From Chrysochromulina parva (taxonomy: Eukaryota > Haptophyta > Prymnesiales > Chrysochromulinaceae): 16,048 nucleotides of DNA. A model generated the notes under the pieces. It worked only from the letters and a program-made list of their open reading frames with translations. It made no database searches and was not told the DNA's origin. Where the stretch lies: positions 1 to 16,048 of the forward strand of contig PJAB01001243.1 of the NCBI GenBank assembly GCA_002887195.1, given 5' to 3'. The translations under genes and the position numbers were made by a program. Of this stretch, positions 1 through 10,600 are shown one piece after another. How positions within the stretch are numbered: the first letter of the stretch is position 1; each line of letters opens with the position of its first letter.

Positions 1-575
1 TGCCGGGCGAGCTGGGCTTTCAGCCATTTCGCGCTCACGAGCGCAATATCGCCGCGTCCGAGCACCTCCGCCAGATCGCTGTCGAGCGCACTCAACTCGC
101 GCTTCACCTCGGGGTCGATGTCGACGAGCTTGCGCGTAGAGCGGCGCTTGCGACGCGACGGCCTGCAGCAGGCTCCGAAGGGCCGAATAGCGTCGTCGTC
201 GTCGTCGATGTCGTCGAGGTTGGTGTCGTCCCCGTTTTCCAAGGCATCAGGCCGCGTGGGGCCCATTGAGTGGCGGTGCGCCGGCGGCGGCGCCAAGTGA
301 GAGGCAGCGGCAGACTCTGGCTTGAGCGTCGGCAGCTCAACCTGTGTGGGCGTTTCTGGGATTGTCTGTTTCGCAGCCGCCTGCACAGTGCGCGCGCTTG
401 AAAGCGCATGCGCGGGAACGCTCGACGGTCCCGATGAAAGCGGCCCACGCGGCGAGAAGGCCAGCACAATCGCGTTCAGCATGGAGTTGCCGACCTCGAG
501 GATCGAGTTGTTGGTCTCAATCGTCGCCTCTGCCGGCATCGCCTCTGCCTTCGTCGTCACTTCGGCCATCTCCAT
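1..575 (-). CDS. Partial unrecognised protein, N-terminal 191 codons; acidic run, basic cluster, possible start of a DUSP domain
   Basis: Reading leftward from an ATG at 575-573, the frame stays open for 191 codons plus two bases and leaves the window, so the C-terminus is missing. Most third positions are G or C, as in the neighbouring genes, and the frame begins exactly where the AT-richer intergenic DNA ends. The first 60 residues are Ala/Glu/Ser-rich (starting MEMAEVTTKAEAM). Residues 61-115 are Pro/Ala/Thr-rich and look disordered. Residues 121-128 form an acidic run (DDIDDDDD), followed by a basic cluster near 138-149 (RPSRRKRRSTRK) that could be a nuclear localisation signal. The last residues, around 173-188 (GRGDIALVSAKWLKAQ), resemble the G-D-x-L-[VI]-S-x-x-W-[LF] opening of DUSP domains found in some ubiquitin-specific proteases. 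That resemblance is short and weak. The gene is divergent from the one at 707. Its function is unknown. Confidence 0.72.
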   Translation of the reverse strand, partial: MEMAEVTTKAEAMPAEATIETNNSILEVGNSMLNAIVLAFSPRGPLSSGPSSVPAHALSSARTVQAAAKQTIPETPTQVELPTLKPESAAASHLAPPPAHRHSMGPTRPDALENGDDTNLDDIDDDDDAIRPFGACCRPSRRKRRSTRKLVDIDPEVKRELSALDSDLAEVLGRGDIALVSAKWLKAQLAR

Positions 576-595
576 TTTGTGTTCTTAACACAAAA
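575..595. repeat. Perfect 9-bp inverted repeat, 3-base loop, next to the minus-strand start codon
   Basis: TTTTGTGTT at 575-583 and AACACAAAA at 587-595 are exact reverse complements around CTT at 584-586. The left arm begins on the last base of the minus-strand start codon (read as CAT on the plus strand), and a plus-strand ATG lies just beyond the right arm at 597-599, so the two sides mirror each other. It could bind a dimeric regulator or be a short hairpin in the leader. No known site is recognised. Confidence 0.6.
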
Positions 596-706
596 AATGT
601 CCAAAATACTTCGTCCGTCGTGATGGGCGCATGGTGTAAAACAGAAGAATTACTATCACATGTAGTACGTTGCACAGTCTGTTACGGCGGGAAGACCAAC
701 TTTTTG
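576..706. promoter_or_regulatory. Divergent intergenic region between the minus-strand gene (575) and the plus-strand gene (707)
   Basis: About 130 bases separate two start codons pointing away from each other. The stretch is visibly richer in A and T than the coding DNA on both sides, so it probably holds both promoters. No TATA box or other named element is convincing. An inverted repeat lies at its left end. A plus-strand ATG at 597 opens only eight codons. Another ATG at 623 is in frame with the plus-strand gene, has purine at -3 and G at +4, and would add 28 residues to that protein. Confidence 0.6.
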
Positions 707-1435
707 ATGGACACGTCCTCATTCGCCGCGACACCCATCTCCACCACCGCCCACTCCTCCTCGGTGCCGCTGCCGCTGCGCTACGGATCGGCCGTCAATC
801 ACGCCCTCCGGCGTGGCGACTACCGCTCCTTTACATTCAAGCTACCGGCGCACTATCCCGAGCTGAGGCTCTCCGTCGTGTGCGAGACCGGTTCCGTGTG
901 CCTGTACGCGAGCAATTGCTCGGCGCGGCCCGACCCGCGCAACTGCCAGTGGACGCTCTTGGTGGACTCTCAGAAGAGTAAGCTCGGCTCGCTTGTGGTT
1001 CGTACCAACGAGCACCACTTTGTCGGCGGGCTCTACCATGTCGGACTGTACTCGGTGACCGACTCGGAGTTCTCCATCGGCTGCTTCCCGACGCCGGCGA
1101 GCGCGAGCGACAAGCTGCGAGCGAGCACGCGGCAGCGGCAGCGCACGAGCCCGGCGGCCTTCAGTCCGCGGCCGCAGTCACGGCTGCACACGAAGCCCTT
1201 TGTGGATGCGGGCCTCCTGGAGGAGCTGTGCGCCGCGCGCGGGCTGCTCGTGGGGTTCGGAGCGACGGCACCACCGGCCAGCTCGCCGCCGGCGCCATCG
1301 TCGGCACGGCCCTTCACCTCTTTCGCAGGCTCGCTGAGCGCCTCGCAGCAGCTGCCCGGCGCGGCTCGAGTCGCTCGAGTGCGCACCCCGCCCGGCGTGC
1401 CGCTCGTGGGCGCGACCCTACCGAGAGTGTCGTAG
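707..1435 (+). CDS. 242-residue protein with a PPC-like beta-sandwich region and a Pro/Ser/Ala-rich tail
   Basis: The start is placed at the ATG at 707, where composition turns strongly GC-rich; a longer form from the ATG at 623 is possible and has better start context. Residues about 32-128 alternate hydrophobic beta strands: YRSFTFKLP, then LRLSVVCETGSVCLYAS, WTLLVD, LGSLVVRT, and a closing GGLYHVGLYSVTDSEFSIGC. The G-x-Y-x-V-G-x-Y...S-x-F-S-I ending resembles PPC (pre-peptidase C-terminal) beta-sandwich domains; this is a pattern judgement, not a database hit. Residues about 130-242 are Arg-, Pro-, Ser- and Ala-rich and look disordered, except for a short helical stretch (LLEELCAARGLLVGF). 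No signal peptide or membrane segment is seen. It stops at TAG 1433-1435, about 210 bases before the dynein on the same strand. Its role is unknown; a ciliary link is suggested only by proximity. Confidence 0.68.
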   Translation: MDTSSFAATPISTTAHSSSVPLPLRYGSAVNHALRRGDYRSFTFKLPAHYPELRLSVVCETGSVCLYASNCSARPDPRNCQWTLLVDSQKSKLGSLVVRTNEHHFVGGLYHVGLYSVTDSEFSIGCFPTPASASDKLRASTRQRQRTSPAAFSPRPQSRLHTKPFVDAGLLEELCAARGLLVGFGATAPPASSPPAPSSARPFTSFAGSLSASQQLPGAARVARVRTPPGVPLVGATLPRVS

Positions 1436-1645
1436 GTAGACGAGTTCTGATCTAATGAATCGTGACCCTACAGTTTTAATTTTCATGCACGTTCAGCGGT
1501 TCGGCGGTTACATGTACGCGGTCGTTTCATTCACAGACGACTCGACGCCGTTGTGCAAGAGAAGGTCGCCTCGCAAGGCGGGTGTTGCTGCTGCTGCTGC
1601 TGCTCCGCGAGGACCCGGCCGGCCGTCGCTGATAGCTTCGGCGCG
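1436..1645 (+). promoter_or_regulatory. Presumed promoter and 5' leader of the dynein heavy-chain gene
   Basis: This 210-base gap lies between the stop of the upstream gene and the dynein start. The part at about 1440-1540 is the least GC-rich. The dynein frame has an upstream stop (TGA, 1463-1465) and no in-frame ATG before 1646, so 1646 is the first possible standard start. The ATG sits in GCGATGG, with purine at -3 and G at +4, a favourable eukaryotic context. No TATA box or splice signal is convincing. Confidence 0.55.
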
Positions 1646-1667
1646 ATGGTCAAGTCGGGCGAGGTGA
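1455..1667 (+). other. Possible upstream ORF (70 codons) overlapping the dynein start
   Basis: An ATG at 1455 opens 70 codons in a different frame from the dynein and ends 22 bases inside the dynein coding region. The peptide has no recognisable domain and ends in an Ala/Pro/Arg-rich stretch translated from the GC-rich leader. If the transcript begins upstream of 1455, it could lower dynein translation. If transcription starts later, it has no meaning. Confidence 0.2.
1586..1603 (+). repeat. (TGC)6 trinucleotide microsatellite in the dynein leader
   Basis: Six uninterrupted TGC units follow a TGT. They lie upstream of the chosen start codon, so they are read here as leader sequence, not as a poly-cysteine N-terminus. 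Their length may vary between strains. Confidence 0.8.
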
Positions 1668-4600
1668 TCTGGGAACAGCCCAAGGAGAACCCCAAGTCGA
1701 CCGGCCGCCCGTCGCCGCGCTCTGGCCACACTATCACGTGCCTGAACGAGAAGGCCTACTTCTTCGGCGGCTGCGGCGTGGAGAACGGGGCGCCGAGCGT
1801 CTTCAACGACATGTACCTGCTGCACATTTCGGAGCAATTTCGATTTCAGAAGATCGACGCGTTGGGCGACGTGCCCTCGCCGCGCTGGCGCCACACCGCC
1901 ACGCTGTTGCCCGACAACAACTCGATCTTCGTCTTCGGCGGCCTGTGCAAGGGCAAGAGGTACAACGACAGCCACATCTTCGATGTGGCGCGGCAGGAAT
2001 GGCGCCCGGCGGAGGTGGCCGGCACGCCGCCGCACCCGCGCTCGCACCACACGGCCACCCTCGTCGAGTTTGACGAAGAGGAGGACGGCGACGCCGAGAA
2101 GAAGGTCTTCATCATCGGCGGCTACGGCGGGCACGGCTCGTCGCGTGACTTCTCGATGGACGTGCACGCCTTCGACCTGGACCACTGGACCTGGTCCGCG
2201 ATCACGCGCATCAAGGGCCCCGCGCCCAAGCCGCGTGGCGACCACACCGTGAGCGTCGCAGGCAACCTGCTGATCCTGTCCGGTGGGCGCGGCTCGTCGA
2301 CGTCCAAGCCCGCCTTCAGCGGCTACTTTGACGACGTCCACGTGCTTGACCTGGGCAAGCAGGAGTGGATTCGGCCGCCCGGACTGGGCGAGGGCGACTC
2401 GCTGCCCATGTGGCCCGGGCTTCCGTCGGGCACCCTGTGGAACCACGCCGCCCTGTGCGTCGAGTCCGTGCCCTCGTTCCGCATGTTCGTCTTCGGTGGC
2501 CAGAAGGCCGAGTTCTCCTACTCGGATGAGCTCCACATTTTGGACACGGGACGCATGCAGTTCACTCAGGTGAACTTCGCGCCGGAGGGGAAGGAGAGAC
2601 CGAGCGCGCGCGAGGACTGCGGCATCGCATACGACACGAAGTCGTGCAGGCTCGTCTTCTTCGGCGGCTGGAAGCAAGGATGGACGGACGACCTCTGGTG
2701 CCTCAACGTGGCCGGCGTCGTCGGCCCGCCGTACGCCGTGCAGTCGATCGGGCCGACGACGGGTCCGATCACGGGCAACACGCCCATTTCGATCCACGGC
2801 ATCGGCTTCATCGATGGCAAGCAGTGGGATGTCAGGTTCACAGACGGCCGTCGCGAGGCGACTGTGCCCGGCAAGTTCATCAGCCCGACCGAGCTCCAGT
2901 GCAACACGCCCTCCTTTGAAAAGTTCGGCCCGCTCGAGGTGATGGTGCGCGTGGCAATCAAGGGCGACCCGTTCACCGTCAACAAGGCGATGTTCACCTT
3001 CTTCGTGAACACCAAGGCCGCCAAGTGTATGGCCTTTGGCCCCGGCCTGCTGCCGACCGCTGGCAAGGCGGGCCGCAAGGTGGCCTTCATCATGCAGGCG
3101 AAGGACTCGACTGGAAAGATGCGCACGTCCGGCGACGACGCGATCAAGGTGCACGTGGGCACGACGCCGGCGCTCCTCGAGGCGGTCCCTGTGCACATTC
3201 ACGACTTCAAGGACGGCAACTACAAGATCACGTACCAGCCGCCCACGACGGGCAAGTATGAGATCGCGGTCACGCTCGATGAGAACGCCTTCGACACGGA
3301 CGATACGTACCTTCACATCCGCGGCTCGCCCTTCACAGTCTCGATCGAGGACTCGTGGAAGGAGAGCGCCGTCGCGGGCGCCGCGCCGGCCGCCAAGGAC
3401 CGTGTCAAGGTCTGGGCGATCGGCAAGAAGCTCTACGTGTTGCCCGAGGAGAAGGGGGACGAGGAGGAGGAGGAGGAGGAGGAGGAGGACGAGGAGAAGC
3501 CCGCGGCGCCGGCGGCGCCGCCCGCAGCAGTCGAGCCGCCGCCCGCCGCCGCCGAGGAGCCCTCGGGCTCGGCCCCCCCGAGCCGCCCCCAGTCGGCCGC
3601 CGCCCCTCCCGCCGCCGCCGCCGAGGGCGAGGCCGCCCCCCCGCCTGCCGAGGGCGACGCTGCCCCGCCGGCGGCTGAAGGCGAGGCTGCCGCGCCGGCG
3701 GCCGAGGCGCCGCCCGCGGAGGCCGCGCCGCCGCCGCCTGCCGCGCCGGCTGCGCCGCCGCCGCCCCCTGCGAAGAAGGAGCGCAAGCCTCGCCCGGTGC
3801 AGGCCCCTCCGGAGCAGCTGGCGATGCTCGACATCGAGTCGGCCACGTGGTCGATCATCCCAGGGGCGCCCGAGCTCATGCCCGATCTGGACGCGATCGA
3901 GAAGGACCAGATGAAGCTGCTCAAAAAGGCCGGCGTGCCCGAGGCGACTGCCGAGGCTCTACTCAACCCATTCAAGCGTGTCGACTTTGCGAAGCTCGGC
4001 GCCACCGGCGAGGTGCCCGCGCCGCGCAAGTTGCCCAAGTTTGAGATCACCAAGGAGGGGTGCTACATGTACGGCGGCAAGAACAAGGACGGCGAAACGT
4101 TCGATGAGGTGTACGCGATCAAGCTGCCCGAGCTAAGCTTCCGATGCGTGCACCGCGCCGAGCCCATCAACAAGCTGGCGGCCGACGGCGCCCAGGCCAC
4201 CTTTTGCGCGGGCAAGCTGATCCGCATCTCCTCGGCAACGCAAGGGCTGCTCGACCTCGTGCAGGAGATCGACATTGCCGAGATCGCGGACACGACGGAC
4301 CACTTTGCGAACACGATGATCACGGACATGCGCACCCGGCTGACCGCCATCACGAAGACGGTCGACCACATCGCGTCCGGCATGGACGCCTCCCCGGATC
4401 CGAACGACTTCGAGGGGCTGCGCGCGGCCATGGCGCGCATCTACGACATCAGCACCAAGGGCGACTACATTGAGTACGAGCTCGACTCGCTGCAGGACCT
4501 GTCCGCGTACCTGATGACGACGGGCGAGAGCGGCCCGGTGCCCGCGGCCCAGAAGAAGATCGAGCAGCTCAAGGAGTCGTGGAGCGCAGCCAAGAAGAAG

Positions 4601-7600
4601 AAGCCCGTGCTCACCAAGACGCTCAAGCCGCTGCGCGACTCGCACGGCGCGCGCATCGAGGGCGAGATCAAGACGTTCCAAGGGGAGGTCGAGGCGCACA
4701 AGAAGGTCTTCGAGAAGGAGTCCGTCTTCATGTACGAGACGGGCAACCTCGCCGCGTACGAGCGCATGGACGCGATGCACATCGACCTCGTCGACCTCGA
4801 AAAGGGCACGCAGCGCTTCTACGAGCTGGCGGTGCTCTTCGACTTCCCCGACCTCGTGGCCAAGACGGACGAGATGGTCAAGTCGATGCGCAAGGACCTG
4901 ATCCTGATCAAGAAGCTGTGGGACCTGGTCGCGCTCGTGATGACCACGCTCGCCGAGTTCAAGGAGACGCTCTGGACGGCCATCAACGTCGGGCTCATGG
5001 ACGAGGAGTCGAAGACACTCGCCAAGACCATCAAGGCGCTCGACAAGCGGCTGCGCGACTTCGATGCGTTCACGGGGATCGACACGCTGCTCAAGAACTT
5101 CATGGTGACGCTCCCGTGCGTCGCGGACCTTCGCTCGCCTTCGATGCGCGATCGTCACTGGGCGCTGCTCATGAAGATCACCGGCAAGACCTTCGAGATG
5201 GGCGACAAGTTCAAGCTGGCCGATCTGCTCGCGCTCGAGCTGCACCGGTTCGTCGACGACGTCGGCGAGGTGGTCGATCGGGCCACCAAGGAGGACAAGA
5301 TGGAGCAGACGCTCGCCAAGCTCGCGAACACGTGGAAGTCGATCGAGTTCGTCTTCCAGCAGCACCGTGAGAGCGACGTACACCTAATCTCGATGAAGGA
5401 GGAGGACTTCGAGTGCCTCGAGGACAACCAGCTCGTGGTGCAGGGCATGATGGCGTCCAAGTACCTGGCCACCTTCGAGGCGGAGGTGACCGGCTGGCAG
5501 AAGAAGCTCGGCAACATCTCGGACGTGCTCGCGCAGATGACCGAGGTGCAGCGAAAGTGGGCGTACCTCGAGACCCTCTTCATCGGCTCCGAGGAGGTGA
5601 AGAAGGAGCTGCCCGAGTCGACCAAGGTCTTCGAGGGCATCGACAAGTCCTTCAAGGTCTGCCTGAAGAAGATCCACGATGCGAAGAACTGCGTGCTCGC
5701 CACCTCCGGCCCGTCGTCGGAGGGGCAGATGAAGACGCTCGAGGTGCTCGCGAAGGACCTCGAGGTGTGCGAGAAGGACCTCGCGGCCTTCCTCGAGTCC
5801 AAGCGGCGCATCTTCCCGCGCTTCTACTTCTTGGCGACCAACTACCTGCTCGACATCCTCTCGAACGGCAACCGGCCGTGGCTCGTGATGGTGCACATCA
5901 ACAACATGCTCCAGGGCATCAAGTCGATGACGATGACGGGAGAGCCCAAGAATGTGTGGGAGTCCTCGATGTCCAACGAGGGCGAGATGCTCCACCTCAA
6001 GCACACGGGCAAGTGCCAGCTCGAGGGGAAGCCCGAAAAGTACCTGCAGACCGTCGTCGACCGCGTGCGCCACGAGATGCTCGCGCAGGGTGGTGCGGCC
6101 ATCAAGGACTACTGTACCGAAGGGCGCAAGCGCAAGGATTGGCTCTTTGACCACATCGGCCAGCTCTGCATCGTCGTCACCCAATGGGCGTGGACTCGCG
6201 ACGTCGAGATCGCCTTCGACGGCATGGGCCTCGGCAACCGCAACGCGATGAAGGAGTACAACCTGGTGCAGATCGACATGATGAACGACCTCATCCAGAC
6301 TGTCCAGTCGCCCACGCTTGAAAAGATGCCGCGCCGCACCGCGATGAACTTGATCACGATGGAGACGCACTCGCGCGACATCGTGCTCGAGCTCATCGAG
6401 GAGGGGTACGACGTCAAGGACTGCTTCAAGTGGATGGGTCAGATGAAGACACGCTATGAGAAGCGCGAGTGCACGGGCATCGACGAGATGGACTTTTGGG
6501 CCGACATTTGCGACGCCACGTTCCAGTACTCGTTCGAGTACCTCGGCAACCCGGGCCGCCTCGTGATCACGCCACTCACCGATCGCATCTACATCACCGC
6601 CACGCAGGCGAGCCACCTGATGCTCGGCTGCGCCCCCGCGGGCCCTGCCGGCACCGGTAAGACCGAGTCGACCAAGGACCTCTCCGCCGCCCTCGGCAAG
6701 CCCGTCTTCGTCTTCAACTGCGGACCCGAGATGGACTACCGCACGATGGGCGACATCTTCAAGGGCCTCGGCTCGTCTGGCTCCTGGGGCTGCTTCGACG
6801 AGTTCAACCGGCTGCTGCCCGAGGTGCTCTCGGTGTGCTCGGTCCAGTACAAGGCGGTGCTCGACGCGATGCGCGGCGGCCTCGACCAGTTCATCTACGA
6901 GGGCGTCTCGTACTACAACCACCCGCTCGGCTGCATGTCGTTCATCACGATGAACCCCGGCTACCTCGGACGCGCCGAGCTGCCCGAGTCGCTCAAGGTG
7001 CTCTTCCGCCCCGTGACCGTGATGGTCCCCGACTTCCGCATGATCATGGAGAACATGCTGATGGCCGAGGGCTACTTGACCGCCAAGTACCTCTCGTGGA
7101 AGTTCTTCACGCTCTACAAGCTCTCTGGCGACCTGCTCGGCGGCAACCCGTCGCCGCCGGGCAAGCAGCTGCACTACGACTGGGGCCTGCGCGCCATCGG
7201 CTCGGTGCTCAAGGTGGCGGGCACCTTCCTTCGCGCCGAGATGGACCGCGAGGTCGCGCCCGAGGCTGGCCTGCTCATGCGCGCGCTGCGCGACTTCAAC
7301 TTGCCAAAGATCGCGGGCGATGACCTGGTGGTCTTCATGGGCCTGATGAAGGATCTCTTCACCGACGTCTTCGACCGGATGCCCAAGGCGCGTGATTACG
7401 AGTTCGAGAAGCTCATCCGAGAGCAGGCCCTCGCCAAGGGTCTGCAGCCCGTTGACTACTTCGTGCAGAACGTGGTCGACATGCAGGACCTGCTCGCGAT
7501 CCGCCACTCGGTCTTTGCGATCGGCCTGTCCGGCTCGAACAAGTCGCAGAGCTGGAAGACCCTCGCAGACTGCTGGACCGCGCAGGGCAAGAAGACAAAG

Positions 7601-10600
7601 TACTATGACGTCAACCCGAAGGCGTTCACCTCGAACGAGCTCTACGGCTTCGTCAACCTTGCCACGCGCGACTGGAAGGACGGCTTGCTCTCGTGCACCA
7701 TGCGCGAGATGGCCAACGCCGACCCGTCGCAGGGCCCCAAGTGGCTCATCCTGGACGGCGACCTCGACGCCAACTGGATCGAGAACATGAACTCGGTGAT
7801 GGACGACAACAAGACGCTCACCCTGCCCTCGAATGAGCGCATCAAGGTGCTCGCGCACATGCGCCTCATCTTCGAGATCCGCGACCTCGCGTACGCGTCG
7901 CCCGCGACCGTCACGCGCGCGGGTGTGCTCTACATCTCTGACGAGGCCCAGTGGCGCAACTTTGTCGCCTCGTGGATCGAGGAGCGTGAGCGCAACGAGA
8001 TCGCGGCGATGACGCCCGAGATCCGCAAGCTGCGCGGCGACAAGCTGCGCGAGCTCTTTGGCGTGTACTGCGCGCCCACGATGCTCGAGATCAAGAAGAA
8101 CTTCCCCACACTCGTGCCCATCCTCGACTTCAACATGGCCCAGTCGCTGTGCTACTACCTCGAGGGGCTGCTCTCCAATGAGAACGTGGGCACCAAGGAC
8201 GCCAACTCGTTCGAGATCTACTTTGTGCTCGCGTGCGTCTGGGCGTGCGGCTCCGCCATGTCGATCTCGTCCGGCGTGGACGTCCGCAAAGAGTTCTCCA
8301 AGTGGTGGAAAGACACGTGGAAGAGGGTGCGCTTCCCGGCGCGCGGCGAGGTGTGGGACTACTACGTCGACAAGAAGAAGCTCGAGTTCGTGCCGTGGGC
8401 TGAGTCTGTCTCGACGATCTCGTACGACTCGTCCACGCCCATGTCGATGGTCACCGTGCCCACGGGCGAGACCGCCTCGATCAACTACTGGATGGACAAC
8501 CTGATGGTGCGCAAGCACGGTGCGATGCTCCTCGGCTCGGCCGGCGTCGGCAAGACCGCGATCATCATGGGCAAGCTGCGCTCGCTCGGCGAGGAGTACA
8601 TGTTCTGCACGATCAACATCAACTACTTCACCAACTTCCTCTCGCTCATGAAGCAGCTCGAAGGGCCACTCGAGAAGAAGGCGGGCAAGAACTACGGCCC
8701 GCCGGGCAACAAGAAGCTCATCTACTTTGTCGACGACCTCAACATGGCCGCCCTCGACAAGTACAACACGGCGACCAACATCTCGCTCATGCGCCAGCAC
8801 ATGGGCTACGGCCACATCTACGACCTGAACAAGCTGACCGAGAAGGTGCTGATGAACACGCAGTACTTCTCGGCGATGAACCCGACCGCGGGCTCCTTTG
8901 TCATCAACCCGCGCCTCCAGCGCCTCTTCGCCGCCTTCGCCATCGGCTTCCCCTCGGCCGAGTCGCTCAACACCATCTACAACACCTTCCTCTCGGGCCA
9001 CCTCAAGAACTTCGACGCCGACGTGCAGGAGCAGGGCAAGAAGGTGGTGCAGGCGGCCCTCATGAACCACAAGAAGGTCGCGGGCACGTTCCGCAAGACC
9101 GCCTTCAACTTCCACTACGAGTTCAACATTCGCCACATGGCGGGCGTCTTCCAGGGCATGCTCATGTCCAAGCCGGAGCAGATCAAGGACTCGCTCCGGC
9201 TGGTGCAGCTCTGGCTGCACGAGTCCGAGCGCGTCTACTGCGACCGGCTGGTCAACCTGATGGATCAGAAGAAGTACAAGGAGTGCGCCATCGAGCAGGC
9301 CAAAAAGTACTTCAAGGAGATGTCGCCCACGGCGCTCACGCCCGAGCCGCTCATCTTCTGCCACTTTGCGCAGGGCGTGGGCGACAAGATCTACGACAAG
9401 ATCGGCACCTTCGCCGACCTGTCCGGGCTGCTCACGGGCGCGCTCGGCGAGTACAACGACATCAACGCGGTCATGGACCTCGTGCTCTTTGAGGACGCAA
9501 TGCGCCACGTGGCGCGCATCTCGCGTATCATCGAGTCGCCCGGCGGGCACGCGCTGCTCGTCGGCGTGGGTGGCATGGGCAAGCAGTCGCTCTCCAAGCT
9601 CGCCACCTTCGTGGCCGGCTTCACCGTCTTCCAGATTGTCATCTCGGCCACGTACGGCGTCAACGACCTGCGCAACGACCTCCAGATCATGTACAAGAAG
9701 GCGGGCGTCAAGGGCGAGGGCATCTCATTCCTGTTCACCGACTCGCAGATCACCGACGAGCGCTTCCTCGTCTTCATGAACGATCTGCTCTCGTCGGGCA
9801 ACATCCCGGGCCTCTTCCCGCCCGAGGACCAGGACGACATCATCAACGCGGTGCGCCCCGCCGTCAAGCGTTCGGGCATCGTCGACACGCGCGACAACTG
9901 CTGGGACTACTTCATCAACCAGGTGCGCGCCAACCTGCACGTCATCCTGTGCTTCTCGCCCATCGGCGACCCGATTCGGGTGCGCGCGCGCCGCTTCCCC
10001 TCGCTCGTCAACTGCGTCGTCATCGACTGGTTCCAGCCGTGGCCCGAGGACGCGCTCTACTCCGTCTCGAAGCGCTTCCTCGATGGCGACGACCTCGGCA
10101 CCGACGAGACCAAGCTGTCGGTCATCGGCTTCATGCCCTTCTCCTTCATCGCCGTCGAGAAGGTCTCGGAGAAGTACCTCTCACAGGAGGGCCGTTACAA
10201 CTACACGACGCCCAAATCTTTCCTTGAGCTCATCTCGCTCTACCGCGCGATGCTCAACGTGCGGCGCTCCGAGACGGAGGCGATGATCACGCGCTACGTG
10301 AACGGCGTGGATAAGCTCAAGACGACGGCCGCGTCGGTCGGCCTGCTGCAGGAGGAGCTCAAGGTGAAGGCGATCGAGGTCGAGGAGAAGATCCAATCTG
10401 TGAACGTGATGGTGCCCAAGCTCGAGTCCGAGAAGGAGAAGGCGAGCACCGAGGCGGCGAGCGCCAACATCATCGCCGACGCCGCCACCAAGAAGGAGGC
10501 CGAGGTCTTGGCGATGAAGGCCTCGATCCAAAAGGACCTCGAGGCTGCCGAGCCCGCTCTGATCGCGGCCGCGGCGGCGCTCGACTCGATCAACAAGAAG

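Larger units (their letters stand above)
1724..4219 (+). other. Dynein N-terminal region: kelch beta-propeller with Ig-plexin and Ig-filamin inserts
   Basis: Six blades are marked by hydrophobic-Gly-Gly signatures: YFFGGCG, FVFGGLC, FIIGGYG, LILSGGRG, FVFGGQK and VFFGGWK, each followed by the Trp or Phe typical of kelch repeats. The IPT domain starts at PYAVQSIGPTTGPITG, and the filamin-type Ig includes GNYKITYQPPTTGKYEI and ends RGSPFTVSI. Afterwards VKVWAIGKKLYVL, AMLDIESATWSII and CYMYGGKN look like further kelch strands, so the Ig domains appear to be inserts within the propeller. In Chlamydomonas the alpha-chain N-terminus occupies this position in the outer arm; contacts with other arm subunits cannot be judged here. 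Confidence 0.88.

Noticed and set aside
104..469. 121-codon minus-strand frame inside the left-edge gene
   Set aside because: It is Arg/Ser/Thr-rich and has shadow-like composition; the alternative minus-strand frame is open from 575 to the edge with good codon use and an ATG at the composition boundary.
344..706. Upstream extension of the 707 gene to an ATG at 344
   Set aside because: Before about 600 it overlaps the minus-strand gene and is low-complexity Ser/Pro/Arg; composition supports a start at 707 or at most 623.
1553..1645. Extension of the dynein by 31 residues from GTG at 1553, giving a poly-cysteine N-terminus
   Set aside because: GTG is not a usual eukaryotic start, and the ATG at 1646 has good context just before the conserved kelch region.
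5384..9550. 1,388-codon minus-strand open frame, and similar ones at 10181-13708, 1508-3316 and 4133-5383
   Set aside because: All are codon-aligned mirrors of the dynein coding strand. They are rich in Leu, Val, Arg, His and Glu as expected from reversed GC-rich codons and show no domain.
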